From Corynebacterium suedekumii (GTDB lineage Bacteria > Actinomycetota > Actinomycetes > Mycobacteriales > Mycobacteriaceae), in contig NZ_CP126970.1 of NCBI RefSeq assembly GCF_030252185.1, forward strand, positions 1,922,001-1,986,000: DNA of 64,000 nucleotides, read 5' to 3'. Below the pieces are notes generated by a model that saw nothing but the letters and a program-made list of their open reading frames with translations, was not told the DNA's origin and did not search any database. Shown here piece by piece: positions 1-8,173 of this stretch (positions within the stretch are counted from its first letter, which is position 1; every line of letters starts with the position of its first letter). The position numbers and the translations under genes were made by a program.

Positions 1-521
1 TCGGGGGAGTAGATGAGGATCTGCTCGACGACGTCGTTGAACTGCTTGTCGGCCGTCAATGCCCGGTCGGGGTGACGGACCAGGGCGTGGAGGACGGCGA
101 CCTTGTGCAGGCCGGGGGTCTGGTCGAGAAGCACCTCGAGGTAGGCCGACTGGTGGAAGCTGCACTGGGCGATGAACACGCCGTCGGGGGCCAACAGCGG
201 CAGGGCTGCGTTGATGCGGGCCTGCATGAAGCTGAGCCAGTCGGCCCGGCTGCGCCGGTCGGCGTAGACGTAGTCCGTGCTGCCGGTGTTGTAGGGCGGG
301 TCGATGTAGATGAGCTGGACCGACCCGGCCAGCAGAGGCGCCAGGGCGCGCAGTCCGGGGAGGTTGTCGCCGCGCAACAGGAGGTTGTCGTCGGGTGCCG
401 GAGTGGACACCGGTTCGACGCCGTCTGCGGTGTACCGGTGCAGTCCGCTCAGTCGGCCGGGGCGCGCCACCTCCGGGGTGGTCGGCCAGGTGAGGCGGAC
501 GTCATCACGGGAGGCGGGCAT
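1..521 (-). CDS. DNA methyltransferase, N-terminal part (runs off the left edge)
   Basis: This is an amino-methyltransferase that would methylate adenine (or N4-cytosine) in DNA using S-adenosylmethionine. The 173 visible residues carry the catalytic motif DPPYNTG at about residues 74-80, preceded by LLLRGDNLPGL, the layout of type III Mod and related beta-class enzymes. The SAM-binding FxGxG motif is not seen and would lie in the missing part, left of position 1. The ATG at 521 is supported by a TAGACT hexamer seven bases upstream, so the message is probably leaderless. No restriction partner is visible, so it may be an orphan methylase or half of a restriction-modification system. Confidence 0.8.
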   Translation of the reverse strand, partial: MPASRDDVRLTWPTTPEVARPGRLSGLHRYTADGVEPVSTPAPDDNLLLRGDNLPGLRALAPLLAGSVQLIYIDPPYNTGSTDYVYADRRSRADWLSFMQARINAALPLLAPDGVFIAQCSFHQSAYLEVLLDQTPGLHKVAVLHALVRHPDRALTADKQFNDVVEQILIYSP

Positions 522-528
522 GCGGACG

Positions 529-534
529 AGTCTA
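529..534 (-). promoter_or_regulatory. -10 box of the methyltransferase gene (leaderless)
   Basis: TAGACT on the minus strand lies seven bases before the ATG at 521, so transcription should start at or next to the start codon. Confidence 0.5.
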
Positions 535-552
535 TCCCGCGGTCGGGTGCGC

Positions 553-819
553 TCAGGCGGTGCGGGTGAACTTCAGGTGCCAGTCGTGCGGGCCCTCCTG
601 CAGGTAGGTCACCTGGAAGGCCTCGTCCCGGGCTGCCACCTCCTTGAGCAGGGGCAGCGGGTTGTGCGGGGCGATGAGGATCATGGATTCGCCGACGTTG
701 CGGGAGTCCAGGGCGCCGTGGATCGCCCCGTGGCGTACGGCGTGCGGGATCTGGGAGGCGTTGAGGGTGGGGATCTCGGCGGGGTCGCTGGCGTTGGTGA
801 TGGGAAGCTGCATGCCCAT
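553..819 (-). CDS. DUF2249 domain protein
   Basis: Small soluble protein of 88 residues. The segment from LDSRNVGES through LLKEVAARDEAFQVTYLQEGPHDW fits the DUF2249 fold. Members of this family are often encoded beside nitric oxide, nitrite or hemerythrin genes; a function is not established. The start at 819 follows an AGAAAGG ribosome site; a second ATG sits at 813. It is divergent from the membrane protein and nitrite reductase operon, which fits a link to nitrogen-oxide metabolism (inference from context). Confidence 0.75.
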   Translation of the reverse strand: MGMQLPITNASDPAEIPTLNASQIPHAVRHGAIHGALDSRNVGESMILIAPHNPLPLLKEVAARDEAFQVTYLQEGPHDWHLKFTRTA

Positions 820-927
820 GTTGGTGGGCCTTTCTGTGGTCGGTTCGCGTGGGGGCGAGGTGGCGAAGGTGGTCGCTTTCCACCTGGGACCAATATTAGT
901 ACGATAAAAGCCGTGATAAATAGATGT
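820..927. promoter_or_regulatory. Divergent control region of the DUF2249 gene and the nirK operon
   Basis: The region is notably AT-rich around 890-925 compared with its surroundings. On the minus strand TAATAT (near 891-896) is a reasonable -10 for the DUF2249 gene. I could not find a clear FNR/CRP-like dyad by eye. Confidence 0.35.
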
Positions 928-2029
928 GTGTCCGTGTGGCCTCGCGGCATCCTCCTCGCTGTGGCCGGCGTGGCGATGCTCAGCGGTCTGGCCGCCGGGC
1001 TGGTCCTGATCGGGGTGTGGGACGGCGGCACGGTGACATCCGGCACCGACCACGGCGCACTGATGATCTTCGGCTTTGTCGGCGGCGCAATCGGGCTGGA
1101 ACGCACCGTCGCCGCCCGGACCCGCTGGGCGTGGGCCGGACCGGTGGCCAACGCTCTCGGCGTTGCCACCCTGCTCGTCGGGGGCACCCCGGCCGGTGCC
1201 GGCCGCGTTGTTCACCGTCTCCTTTCTCGTCCTCGGTGCGGTCTACGTCCTCATCCACCACCGCCAGGCCACCCTGTCGGTCCTCGTCCAGGCCACGGGC
1301 GTCATCGGTGGCGTCCTGGCCACCGTCACCTGGGGTGGCGGGGCGGACTTCGCCGACGTCATGCCCTATGCCGTCGTGTTCGCGGTGGCCACCATCATCG
1401 GCGAACGGATGGAGCTGGCCCGGGTGTCGTTTGCCGGCACCGCCGCCGAGACCCTCATCACCACCCTCGTCCTCGCGTTGACCGCCGCGGCCCTCATCTT
1501 CGCGCTGCACCCCCAGCTCGGGTTCTTCCTCATGGGTGCCCTGCTTGCCGCCATCGCCGTGGTGACGGTGCGTGTCGACGCTGCCCGACGTCTCATCCAC
1601 GCCGGACAACTACCGCGCTACACCGCGGCCTGCATGCTCGCCGGCTACGCCTGGCTCCTCGTCGCCGGGCTGCTGTGGATGGGCGGGGGACACACCCGCG
1701 CCGGGCACCTGCACGACGCCGCCGTGCACTCGATCTTCCTCGGCTTCGTCATCTCGATGATCTTCGCCCACGCTCCGTTCATCCTCGGCGGGGTGATCCG
1801 CAGGACCATCCCGTACCATCCGGCCCTCTACCTGCCCGTCATCGTCCTCCACGCAGGGCTGGCCCTGCGTATCGTCGCCGACCTGCGTCAGGCCACCGGA
1901 CCCTGGCAGCTCGGGGGAGTCATCACCGTGGTCGCCATCCTCGGGTTCGCGCTCACCGGCATCGTTCTCATCGCCACCGACCGGAACCGTCGCCGGAAGG
2001 CCCGGGAGCGGAGGCTCGCCCGTGTCTGA
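928..2029 (+). CDS. Polytopic membrane protein of the nitrite reductase operon (one-base frameshift)
   Basis: Membrane protein of about 366 residues with roughly ten hydrophobic segments. The N-terminal part has DHGALMIFGFVGGAIGLERT and the C-terminal part has FLGFVISMIFAHAPFILGG, which resemble the histidine-containing membrane helices of NnrS-like proteins found at denitrification loci. The reading frame breaks at a run of five G (1180-1184); removing one G joins the frames as LLVGAPRPVPAALFTV. Possible starts are GTG at 913, 928 or 934; I chose 928 without a convincing ribosome site. The gene overlaps the next one by eight bases and is the first gene of the nirK operon. Function unknown; a role in NO or copper handling is inference. 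Confidence 0.6.
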
Positions 2030-3246
2030 GGTGTCACTGACCGACGTCTCCCTGCGTGCCCGGGGGCGCTGGCACACACACGTCGCCGCAGTGCTCGGCC
2101 TGTGGCTGCTCATCGGGGTCGGCATCGTCATCGCCGGTGCCCTCGGCGCCCCCGTCAGCTGGTGGGTGTCCGTCCACTCCTTCACCCTCGGGGTGGTCGC
2201 CACCGCCATCCTCGTCTACTCCACACACTTCACCGAGGCCCTGACGCGTACCGCCGGCGACGACCGTCGCGGCGTGATGGCTCGGGTGGCGCTCATCCAG
2301 AGCGGCCTCATCCTGCTCATCGTGGGCAGGGCGGGCTATGACTGGGGTGCGCTCGCAGACTTCGCCGCCACCCTGGTTATCTGGGCGTTCCTCTGGCACA
2401 TGGCCGTGGTGTACTCCCACCTGCGCCGCAGCCTGGCCGGCACCTTCGCCGTCACCGTGCCGTTCTACCTCGCCGCCGCCGGTTTCCTCGTCGTCGCCGG
2501 GATCATGGGCAACGTCGCCGGCCGGGGCGTGGGCTCCTACGCCGACCTCATCGCCGCTCACTCCCGCGCCGCGGTGTGGGGCTTTACCTGGCTGACCATC
2601 CTGGGCACCGTGATCACCCTGCTTCCCACCCTCACCGGCACGCGGATCAGCGCCACCGCACGGCGTCGCTGCACCGTGGCACTGATCATCCACTGCCTCG
2701 CCCTGGTCGGGGTCATCGTCGCCCAGTCGCTCGGTCACTCCGGGTGGGCCGGGTTGATCCAGCTGCTCATCGTCGTCGCCGCGCTGCTCATACTCCAGCC
2801 GGTCCTCGCCGCCGTCGTCGGCGGTACCCCCCGGCTGGTCGACCGCCGCCGTGAGCGTCACCGCGGGACTGTTGTGGATGGTCGCGGTGTGCGCCGCCGA
2901 CGCGGCGAGCACCATCGCCGGTGCTGACGCCCGCCAGGTCACCCAGCTGCTCATCCCCGTCTTCCTCGGCACGGGCCTGCTCCAGCTCATCACCGGCGTC
3001 CTCCACCACCTCCTGCCCACCCTCCTCGGCGGTGGACGTGACCGCGTCCTCCGGGCCCGCGCCGCCGCCCGGGGTGCCGGCCCGGCGCGCATCCTCCTGC
3101 TCAACCTCGGCGGCCTGCTGACACTGCTCGACACTGACGGTCCCGCCCGCACCGCCGGTCTCATCCTCCTGGGAGTCGGCCTGCTGACGCATGCCGGGTT
3201 CATCGCCACCGCCGTCATCCGGCACCACCGAACGGAGTCCCCATGA
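2022..3246 (+). CDS. Polytopic membrane protein preceding nirK (one-base frameshift)
   Basis: About 407 residues with ten or more hydrophobic segments. The motif SVHSFTLGVVATAILVYSTHF followed by TEALTR recalls the membrane half that some actinobacterial multicopper oxidase/nitrite reductase proteins carry fused at their N-terminus. The frame breaks at a run of six C (2827-2832); deleting one C gives the continuous path GGTPGWSTAAVSVTAG. It begins at a GTG overlapping the preceding gene's stop and ends in an ATGA overlap with nirK, so the three genes are translationally coupled. It may form the membrane module for the NirK protein (inference). Confidence 0.6.
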
Positions 3247-4649
3247 CCATCCCCCTCGGCCCGTCCGCCTCCACCACCCGCCAGCCGGAGCCGGACACCG
3301 GCAGCGGGTGGGCGTCCTGGCTCATCGTCGGTCTGGCGATCGCGGCTGTGGTCATTCTCGGCGTCACCCTCACCACCGCCCCATCGACGAATGAGGCCGG
3401 TCCGGTGTCGACCGCAGCCCGGGACACGGTGACGCAGGAGGTGCGGATCGAGGGGATGTCCTATGTTCCCGACCGCATCGAGGTCCCCGCCGGCACACAC
3501 CTGGTCATCGAGCTCCACAACGACGACGACCAGCCCCACGACCTGAGCCTCAACGGTGTGAGAACCGAGCTCATCGACCCCGGCGACTCCGCCACCCTCG
3601 ACGCCGGGGTGGTCACCGGGGATCTCGAGGGCTGGTGCACCGTCGCCGGACACAGGTCGCAGGGCATGCTTCTCGACGTCGTCGTCACCGACACCTCCGC
3701 GTCATCCGGCGGCGGTCTCGGGGACCGCCCCACCGCCGCCGTCGGCAGCAACCCCTTCGCCGAGGTCCCCACCTCCGCGGACCGGCTCAACCACGACATC
3801 ACCGACACCGTCTTCCACGACCCGGTCCTGCCGCCGGCCCCGGCCTCGACGGTCCACGAGCTGGCGTTCACCGTCACCGAGGAGATACGGGAGGTCGCCC
3901 CCGGGCACCGCCAGGTCCAGTGGCTGTTCAACGGGCAGGCCCCGGGCCCGACGCTGCGGGGCCGGGCGGGGGACACCTTCCGCCTCACGTTGACCAACGA
4001 CGGGTCGATGGGCCATTCCGTCGACTTCCACGCCGGGGAGGTCAGCCCCGACGCCCCCATGGCCACCATCAACCCCGGGGAGTCGCTGGTCTACGAATTT
4101 GTCGCCCGCCGTTCCGGGATCTGGATGTACCACTGCGCGACGGCGCCGATGAGCCTGCACATCGCCAACGGCATGGCCGGGGCGGTCATCATCGACCCGC
4201 CGGAAGGGCTCGACGAGGTCGACCGGGAGTATGCCCTCATCGCCCACGAGGTCTTCCTCGGGCCGGAGGCCACCGGGGCGGACGCGGACCGGGTCTCGGC
4301 GGGTGCCTATGATCTCACCGCGTTCAACGGCTTCCCCAACCAGTATGATTCCCGCCCCATCGAGCTCACCGCCGGGCAGCGGGCACGGTTCTGGGTCCTC
4401 AATGTCGGCCCGGACAACCCGGTGAGCTTCCACATCGTCGGCGGCATCTTCGACACCGTGTTCAGCGAGGGCGCCTACCCGGTCCGAAACGGACTCACCG
4501 AGGGCACGGGTGCCCAGGTGCTGCCGCTGCTGCCCGCCCAGGGCGGGTTCGTCGAGGTGACCTTCGACGAACCGGGGACCTACACGTTTGTCAACCACAT
4601 CATGACCGACGCGGAGAAGGGGCAGCACGGGACGATCATCGTGCGCTGA
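3243..4649 (+). CDS. nirK: Copper-containing nitrite reductase with an extra N-terminal cupredoxin domain
   Basis: Reduces nitrite to nitric oxide outside the membrane. The 468-residue protein has an N-terminal membrane anchor (26-44), then a cupredoxin domain with candidate type 1 copper ligands H99, C132, H137 and M142, then the two-domain NirK core. In the core, HSVDFHA gives H258 (type 1), the catalytic Asp D261 and H263 (type 2); MYHCA gives H297 (type 2) and C298 (type 1); H306 and M311 complete type 1; FHIVGG gives H397 (type 2). The usual catalytic His before VVFNG (His255 in classical enzymes) appears as L358 in LTAFNG. The additional cupredoxin domain probably relays electrons. It is coupled by ATGA to the upstream membrane protein. 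Confidence 0.85.
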   Translation: MTIPLGPSASTTRQPEPDTGSGWASWLIVGLAIAAVVILGVTLTTAPSTNEAGPVSTAARDTVTQEVRIEGMSYVPDRIEVPAGTHLVIELHNDDDQPHDLSLNGVRTELIDPGDSATLDAGVVTGDLEGWCTVAGHRSQGMLLDVVVTDTSASSGGGLGDRPTAAVGSNPFAEVPTSADRLNHDITDTVFHDPVLPPAPASTVHELAFTVTEEIREVAPGHRQVQWLFNGQAPGPTLRGRAGDTFRLTLTNDGSMGHSVDFHAGEVSPDAPMATINPGESLVYEFVARRSGIWMYHCATAPMSLHIANGMAGAVIIDPPEGLDEVDREYALIAHEVFLGPEATGADADRVSAGAYDLTAFNGFPNQYDSRPIELTAGQRARFWVLNVGPDNPVSFHIVGGIFDTVFSEGAYPVRNGLTEGTGAQVLPLLPAQGGFVEVTFDEPGTYTFVNHIMTDAEKGQHGTIIVR

Positions 4650-4663
4650 CCGGGCCTGGTCAG
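4646..4663. terminator. Bidirectional hairpin between nirK and mobA
   Basis: CTGACC and GGTCAG form a six-base stem with a six-base loop between the convergent genes. The nirK stop (4647-4649) and the mobA stop (4660-4662) lie within the two arms. There is no clear T tract. Confidence 0.4.
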
Positions 4664-5238
4664 GGCAGCTCGGCCCGGCCGCGTTCGGCCAGTTCGGCCA
4701 GGGTGTCGTAGTCGCGCTCCGCGCCGCCGCCCGCGACCTCGAGGACAGTTCCGGCGGCTGCCAGCAACTTCTTCGCCGCCTGATCCCGCACCGTGTCCAG
4801 GCGGGACAGCGCCCGGTGCAGGGCGGTGGTCCGCCACATCGCGCACAGCGGCTGGAGGTGGCCGTCGGCGGCGCGGATGACGGCGACGTCAGCTGAGCCA
4901 TCGGCCGCCAGGGCAGCGGCCAGGACCGGCAGGAGCTCGGCGGAGTCGGGGGCGTCGACGGAGATGACACCCACGAGATCGACGTCACCGACAGCCGCCA
5001 CACCTGCGGCGATGCCGGCGACCGGCCCGCCGTAGGGCGGAGCCTCGGAGACGACCTCCACCCCGGCCACCGGCAGGGTGAGGGTGGGGGAGACGACGAC
5101 CACGGGGGCGTCGTCACGTGGAGCGAGCCGCGCGAGAAGATGATCGACCAACCGCACCCCGTCGAGGGTGACCTGTGCCTTGTCCACCCCACCCATGCGG
5201 GAGCCGCGGCCGCCGGCGAGGATGATTACCGCGTACAT
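4660..5238 (-). CDS. mobA: Molybdenum cofactor guanylyltransferase-like protein
   Basis: Transfers GMP to molybdopterin to make the guanine dinucleotide form used by respiratory nitrate reductases. The nucleotide-binding motif LAGGRGSRMGGVDKA sits at the N-terminus (about residues 7-21), and PPYGGPVAGI and the Asp-rich VDAPDS follow as expected for the MobA fold. Length 192 residues is normal. It is the last gene of the moaA-moeA-moaC-mobA operon; its ATG overlaps the moaC stop (ATGA). Confidence 0.85.
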   Translation of the reverse strand: MYAVIILAGGRGSRMGGVDKAQVTLDGVRLVDHLLARLAPRDDAPVVVVSPTLTLPVAGVEVVSEAPPYGGPVAGIAAGVAAVGDVDLVGVISVDAPDSAELLPVLAAALAADGSADVAVIRAADGHLQPLCAMWRTTALHRALSRLDTVRDQAAKKLLAAAGTVLEVAGGGAERDYDTLAELAERGRAELP

Positions 5239-5714
5239 CAGCGCGGCAGCTCGCGGGACCAGTCACCGGAGCGGCCGCCCGACTTCGCAGTGATGCCGCA
5301 GGTGCGGAGGTAGGCGGAGCGGTCCACGCCCTTGACCATGTCGATGACGGCCAGGGCGGCGACGGTGACGGCGGTCAGTGCCTCCATCTCCACGCCGGTG
5401 CGGTCGGCGGTACGCACGGTGGCCTCGATGGCGACGTGGTCGTCCTCGACGGCCAGGTCCACCGCGCAGCCGTGGACGCCGATGGTGTGGGCCAGCGGCA
5501 GCAGGTCGGGGACCTTCTTCGCCGCGGAGATACCCGCGATACGCGCCACGGCGAGGACATCACCCTTGGGGACGGTGCCGTCGCGCAGCGCGGCGAGCAC
5601 GTCGGGGGAGCAGGCGACCTCACCGCGGGCGGTGGCGGCCCGGACGGTGGGCTGCTTCTCGGTGACGTCGACCATGTAGGCCGTGCCGGCGTCGGTGAGA
5701 TGGGTGAACTTCAT
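5238..5714 (-). CDS. moaC: Cyclic pyranopterin monophosphate synthase
   Basis: Acts with MoaA in the first step of molybdenum cofactor synthesis, rearranging 3',8-cyclo-GTP to cyclic pyranopterin. The 158-residue protein carries the family signatures THLTDAGTAYMVDV near the start, KKVPDLLPLAHTI in the middle and EMEALTAVTVAALAVIDMVK toward the C-terminus. The start follows a GAAAGG ribosome site. Operon position between moeA and mobA supports the call. Confidence 0.93.
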   Translation of the reverse strand: MKFTHLTDAGTAYMVDVTEKQPTVRAATARGEVACSPDVLAALRDGTVPKGDVLAVARIAGISAAKKVPDLLPLAHTIGVHGCAVDLAVEDDHVAIEATVRTADRTGVEMEALTAVTVAALAVIDMVKGVDRSAYLRTCGITAKSGGRSGDWSRELPR

Positions 5715-5738
5715 GGGAGAGCCTTTCGGAAGGGGTGA

Positions 5739-6995
5739 TCAGAGTCGGCGGAGCAGGACACGGACGGTGCTGCCGGTTTCGGGGCGGTCCGCGCCGGCCT
5801 CGATGACCGCGAGGCCGTCGGTGGCGGCCAGCGATCCGACGAGGTGGGAGCCGGTGCTGCGGCGGTTGAAGGGGGCGGCGGTGACGCCGTCGCGGCCGTA
5901 GGTGAGCCGGACGGGGGCGAGGAACGCCCGCTCCGGGGAGGCGGGCAGGGTGACCCCGTCGGCCACCCTCGCCGTCACATGCGGGCGTTCCCACAGGTCC
6001 GCGCTGGTCGGTGCGCCCGCCAACGTGGCCAGCACCCCGGGGGCGTAGACGCAGAAGGAGACGAACGCGGCCACCGGGTTGCCCGGCAGGCACATCAGCA
6101 CCGCCCCACCGCGGGTGCCCAGGCCCTGCGGCGCGCCGGGCCGCTGGGCGACGGGACCGAACCACATGTCGCCGGAACCGGTGACCTCGCGGACGACGTC
6201 GAAGGCCCCGACGGAGACCCCGCCGGTGGTGATCACCAGGTCATGGGTGGCGCAGAGCTCGTCGAGCAGCGTCCCGAACGCGCGGGTGTCATCGCCGGCG
6301 TGCATGTTCGTCGCCGTCACCCCCAACTCGGCGAGCAGGGCGGTGATCATCGGACGGTTGGAGTCGGGGAGCTGACCGGCGCCGGGGGTGGTACCCGGAT
6401 CGACGAGTTCGTCGCCGGAGGACAGCACCGCCACCCGCGGACGGGGATGGACGGTGACGGAGGGGATGCCGCAGGAGACGAGGGCGGCGAGGGCGCCGGC
6501 GTCGATACGCGTCCCGATCGGCATGACCTCCTCACCCACGGCCGTGTTCTCCCCGGCGCGCCGGATGTGGTTCCGATCCCGGTGCACCGCGTCGACGGTG
6601 ACCACCGCGGGCAGGGGGCCGGGCCCGGGGGCGATGTCGGTGTCCTCGACCGGGATGACGCGCACACCGGCGTGCTCGTCACCGACCGGCGCGCCGGTCA
6701 TGATGCGGAGCGCGTGACCGGGGGTGACCTCACGGGCGGCGGCTCCGGCAGGAACGTCTCCGGCCACCGGCAGGGACCAGGGCCCGGGGCCGGCGAGGTC
6801 GGCGTCGCGGACGAGGAAACCGTCGACCGCGGAGTTGCTGAAAGGGGGCACCGGAAGCTGCGCGACCGGCGGGGCGGCCAGCACCAGGCCGAGAGCCCGG
6901 TCGACAGGCACGGTGACGGGAGTGCCGGGGACGGCGAGCGCGTGGGCCGCGGCCAGGTGTTCGGTGATCGACCGCATGCGCATCAGACTAGCCAC
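5739..6995 (-). CDS. moeA: Molybdopterin molybdenumtransferase
   Basis: Inserts molybdenum into adenylated molybdopterin. The 418-residue protein shows the family motifs PPFSNSAVDGF near residue 47, PIGTRID in the middle, and the MPT-binding TTGGVSVGAFD and CLPGNPVAAFVSF motifs. The first possible start is a GTG at 6995 that overlaps the end of moaA; ATGs at 6983 and 6977 are alternatives. Overlap with moaA indicates one transcript. Confidence 0.92.
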   Translation of the reverse strand: MASLMRMRSITEHLAAAHALAVPGTPVTVPVDRALGLVLAAPPVAQLPVPPFSNSAVDGFLVRDADLAGPGPWSLPVAGDVPAGAAAREVTPGHALRIMTGAPVGDEHAGVRVIPVEDTDIAPGPGPLPAVVTVDAVHRDRNHIRRAGENTAVGEEVMPIGTRIDAGALAALVSCGIPSVTVHPRPRVAVLSSGDELVDPGTTPGAGQLPDSNRPMITALLAELGVTATNMHAGDDTRAFGTLLDELCATHDLVITTGGVSVGAFDVVREVTGSGDMWFGPVAQRPGAPQGLGTRGGAVLMCLPGNPVAAFVSFCVYAPGVLATLAGAPTSADLWERPHVTARVADGVTLPASPERAFLAPVRLTYGRDGVTAAPFNRRSTGSHLVGSLAATDGLAVIEAGADRPETGSTVRVLLRRL

Positions 6996-8112
6996 CGATG
7001 GCGGACATGGGACGGTCGGGCTGGAGGAACCCCGGATCGTCGATCCCGTGGCCCGGGAGCTTGCCCCACATCGCCCCGGCCCACACCTGCGCCAGTTCCT
7101 CGTCGGATGCCCCGCCGCGGATGAGTTCGCGCAGAGAGGTCTCCGACCGGGAGAACAGGCACGTGCGGATCGCGCCGTCGGTGGTCAACCGCGTGCGGTC
7201 ACAGTCGCCGCAGAACGGCCGGGTCACCGACGCGATGACGCCGATGCTGCCGGCCAGCTCCCGCTTATCGACGCCGCGGGCGTCCCACACCGCGGCCGGC
7301 GCCGACCCGCGCGGCTCCTCGGCCGGCGTGAGCTCGAAGGCGGTGCGCAGTTGCGCGAGGATCTCCTCGGCGGTGACCATGGCCCCGCGCTGCCATTTCT
7401 CCCGCGGGCCCAGCGGCATCTGCTCGATGAACCTCAGCTGGGCGCCCCGTTCGAGGCAGTAGGTGGCCAACGGCACGATGTCCGCCTCGTTGACCCCGGG
7501 CATGATGACCGAGTTGACCTTGACCGGATGAAGGCCCGCGGCGACCGCGGCGTCGATGGCCTCGAGGACGTCCGGCAGGCGGTCGCGCCGGGTCAGCTCG
7601 GCGTAACGGGCCCGGTCGAGGGTGTCCAGGGAGATGTTCACCCGGTCGAGTCCGGCCTTCGTCAGCCCGGGCAGTCGTCGCGGCAGGCCCAGGCCGTTGG
7701 TCGTCAGCGCCGTGGCCACCTTCTCACCTTCGTCGGTGCGCAGTGCCGTGGTCGCCGCGATGATGTCCTCGAGCGACTTCCGCAGCAGGGGCTCGCCGCC
7801 GGTGAAACGCACCTGCCGGATGCCCAGGCGGGTGACGGCGATGGTGATGAGCCGGATGACCTCCTCATCGGTCAACGACAGCTCGGTGGGCAGCCATTCC
7901 AGGCCCTCGGCGGGCATGCAGTAGGTGCAGCGCAGGTTGCAGCGGTCGGTGAGGCTGACGCGCAGGTCCCGGGCAGTCCGGCCGTGGGTGTCCACCAGTT
8001 CGGCCGTGCCGTCCGCGCCCAGCGGGCGGGTCGGCGTGCCGGCCCGGCCGGTGTCGCGTTCGCGCGGGACCGGCATGGACAGGGGGATCGGCTGGGAGGT
8101 GTGGGCAGTCAT
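6988..8112 (-). CDS. moaA: GTP 3',8-cyclase, radical SAM
   Basis: Makes 3',8-cyclo-GTP for the molybdenum cofactor. The radical SAM cluster motif DRCNLRCTYC is at residues 56-65 (C58, C62, C65), and a second iron-sulfur cluster site is seen as FCGDCDRTRLTTDG followed by RTCLF near residues 310-335. The protein ends in the double glycine (SAIGG) typical of MoaA. Length 374 is slightly long because of a 45-residue N-terminal leader. First gene of the Moco operon; a TAGGAT hexamer lies nine bases before the start and an AGGAC motif in between. Confidence 0.95.
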   Translation of the reverse strand: MTAHTSQPIPLSMPVPRERDTGRAGTPTRPLGADGTAELVDTHGRTARDLRVSLTDRCNLRCTYCMPAEGLEWLPTELSLTDEEVIRLITIAVTRLGIRQVRFTGGEPLLRKSLEDIIAATTALRTDEGEKVATALTTNGLGLPRRLPGLTKAGLDRVNISLDTLDRARYAELTRRDRLPDVLEAIDAAVAAGLHPVKVNSVIMPGVNEADIVPLATYCLERGAQLRFIEQMPLGPREKWQRGAMVTAEEILAQLRTAFELTPAEEPRGSAPAAVWDARGVDKRELAGSIGVIASVTRPFCGDCDRTRLTTDGAIRTCLFSRSETSLRELIRGGASDEELAQVWAGAMWGKLPGHGIDDPGFLQPDRPMSAIGG

Positions 8113-8121
8113 GTCCTGTCC

Positions 8122-8127
8122 ATCCTA
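8122..8127 (-). promoter_or_regulatory. -10 box of the moaA operon
   Basis: TAGGAT on the minus strand, nine bases before the moaA ATG; a very short leader containing AGGAC is possible. Confidence 0.4.
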
Positions 8128-8173
8128 GGAACCTGCGGGCCCGATGCCAAGAATATTTCAGATTCGGATCGGT

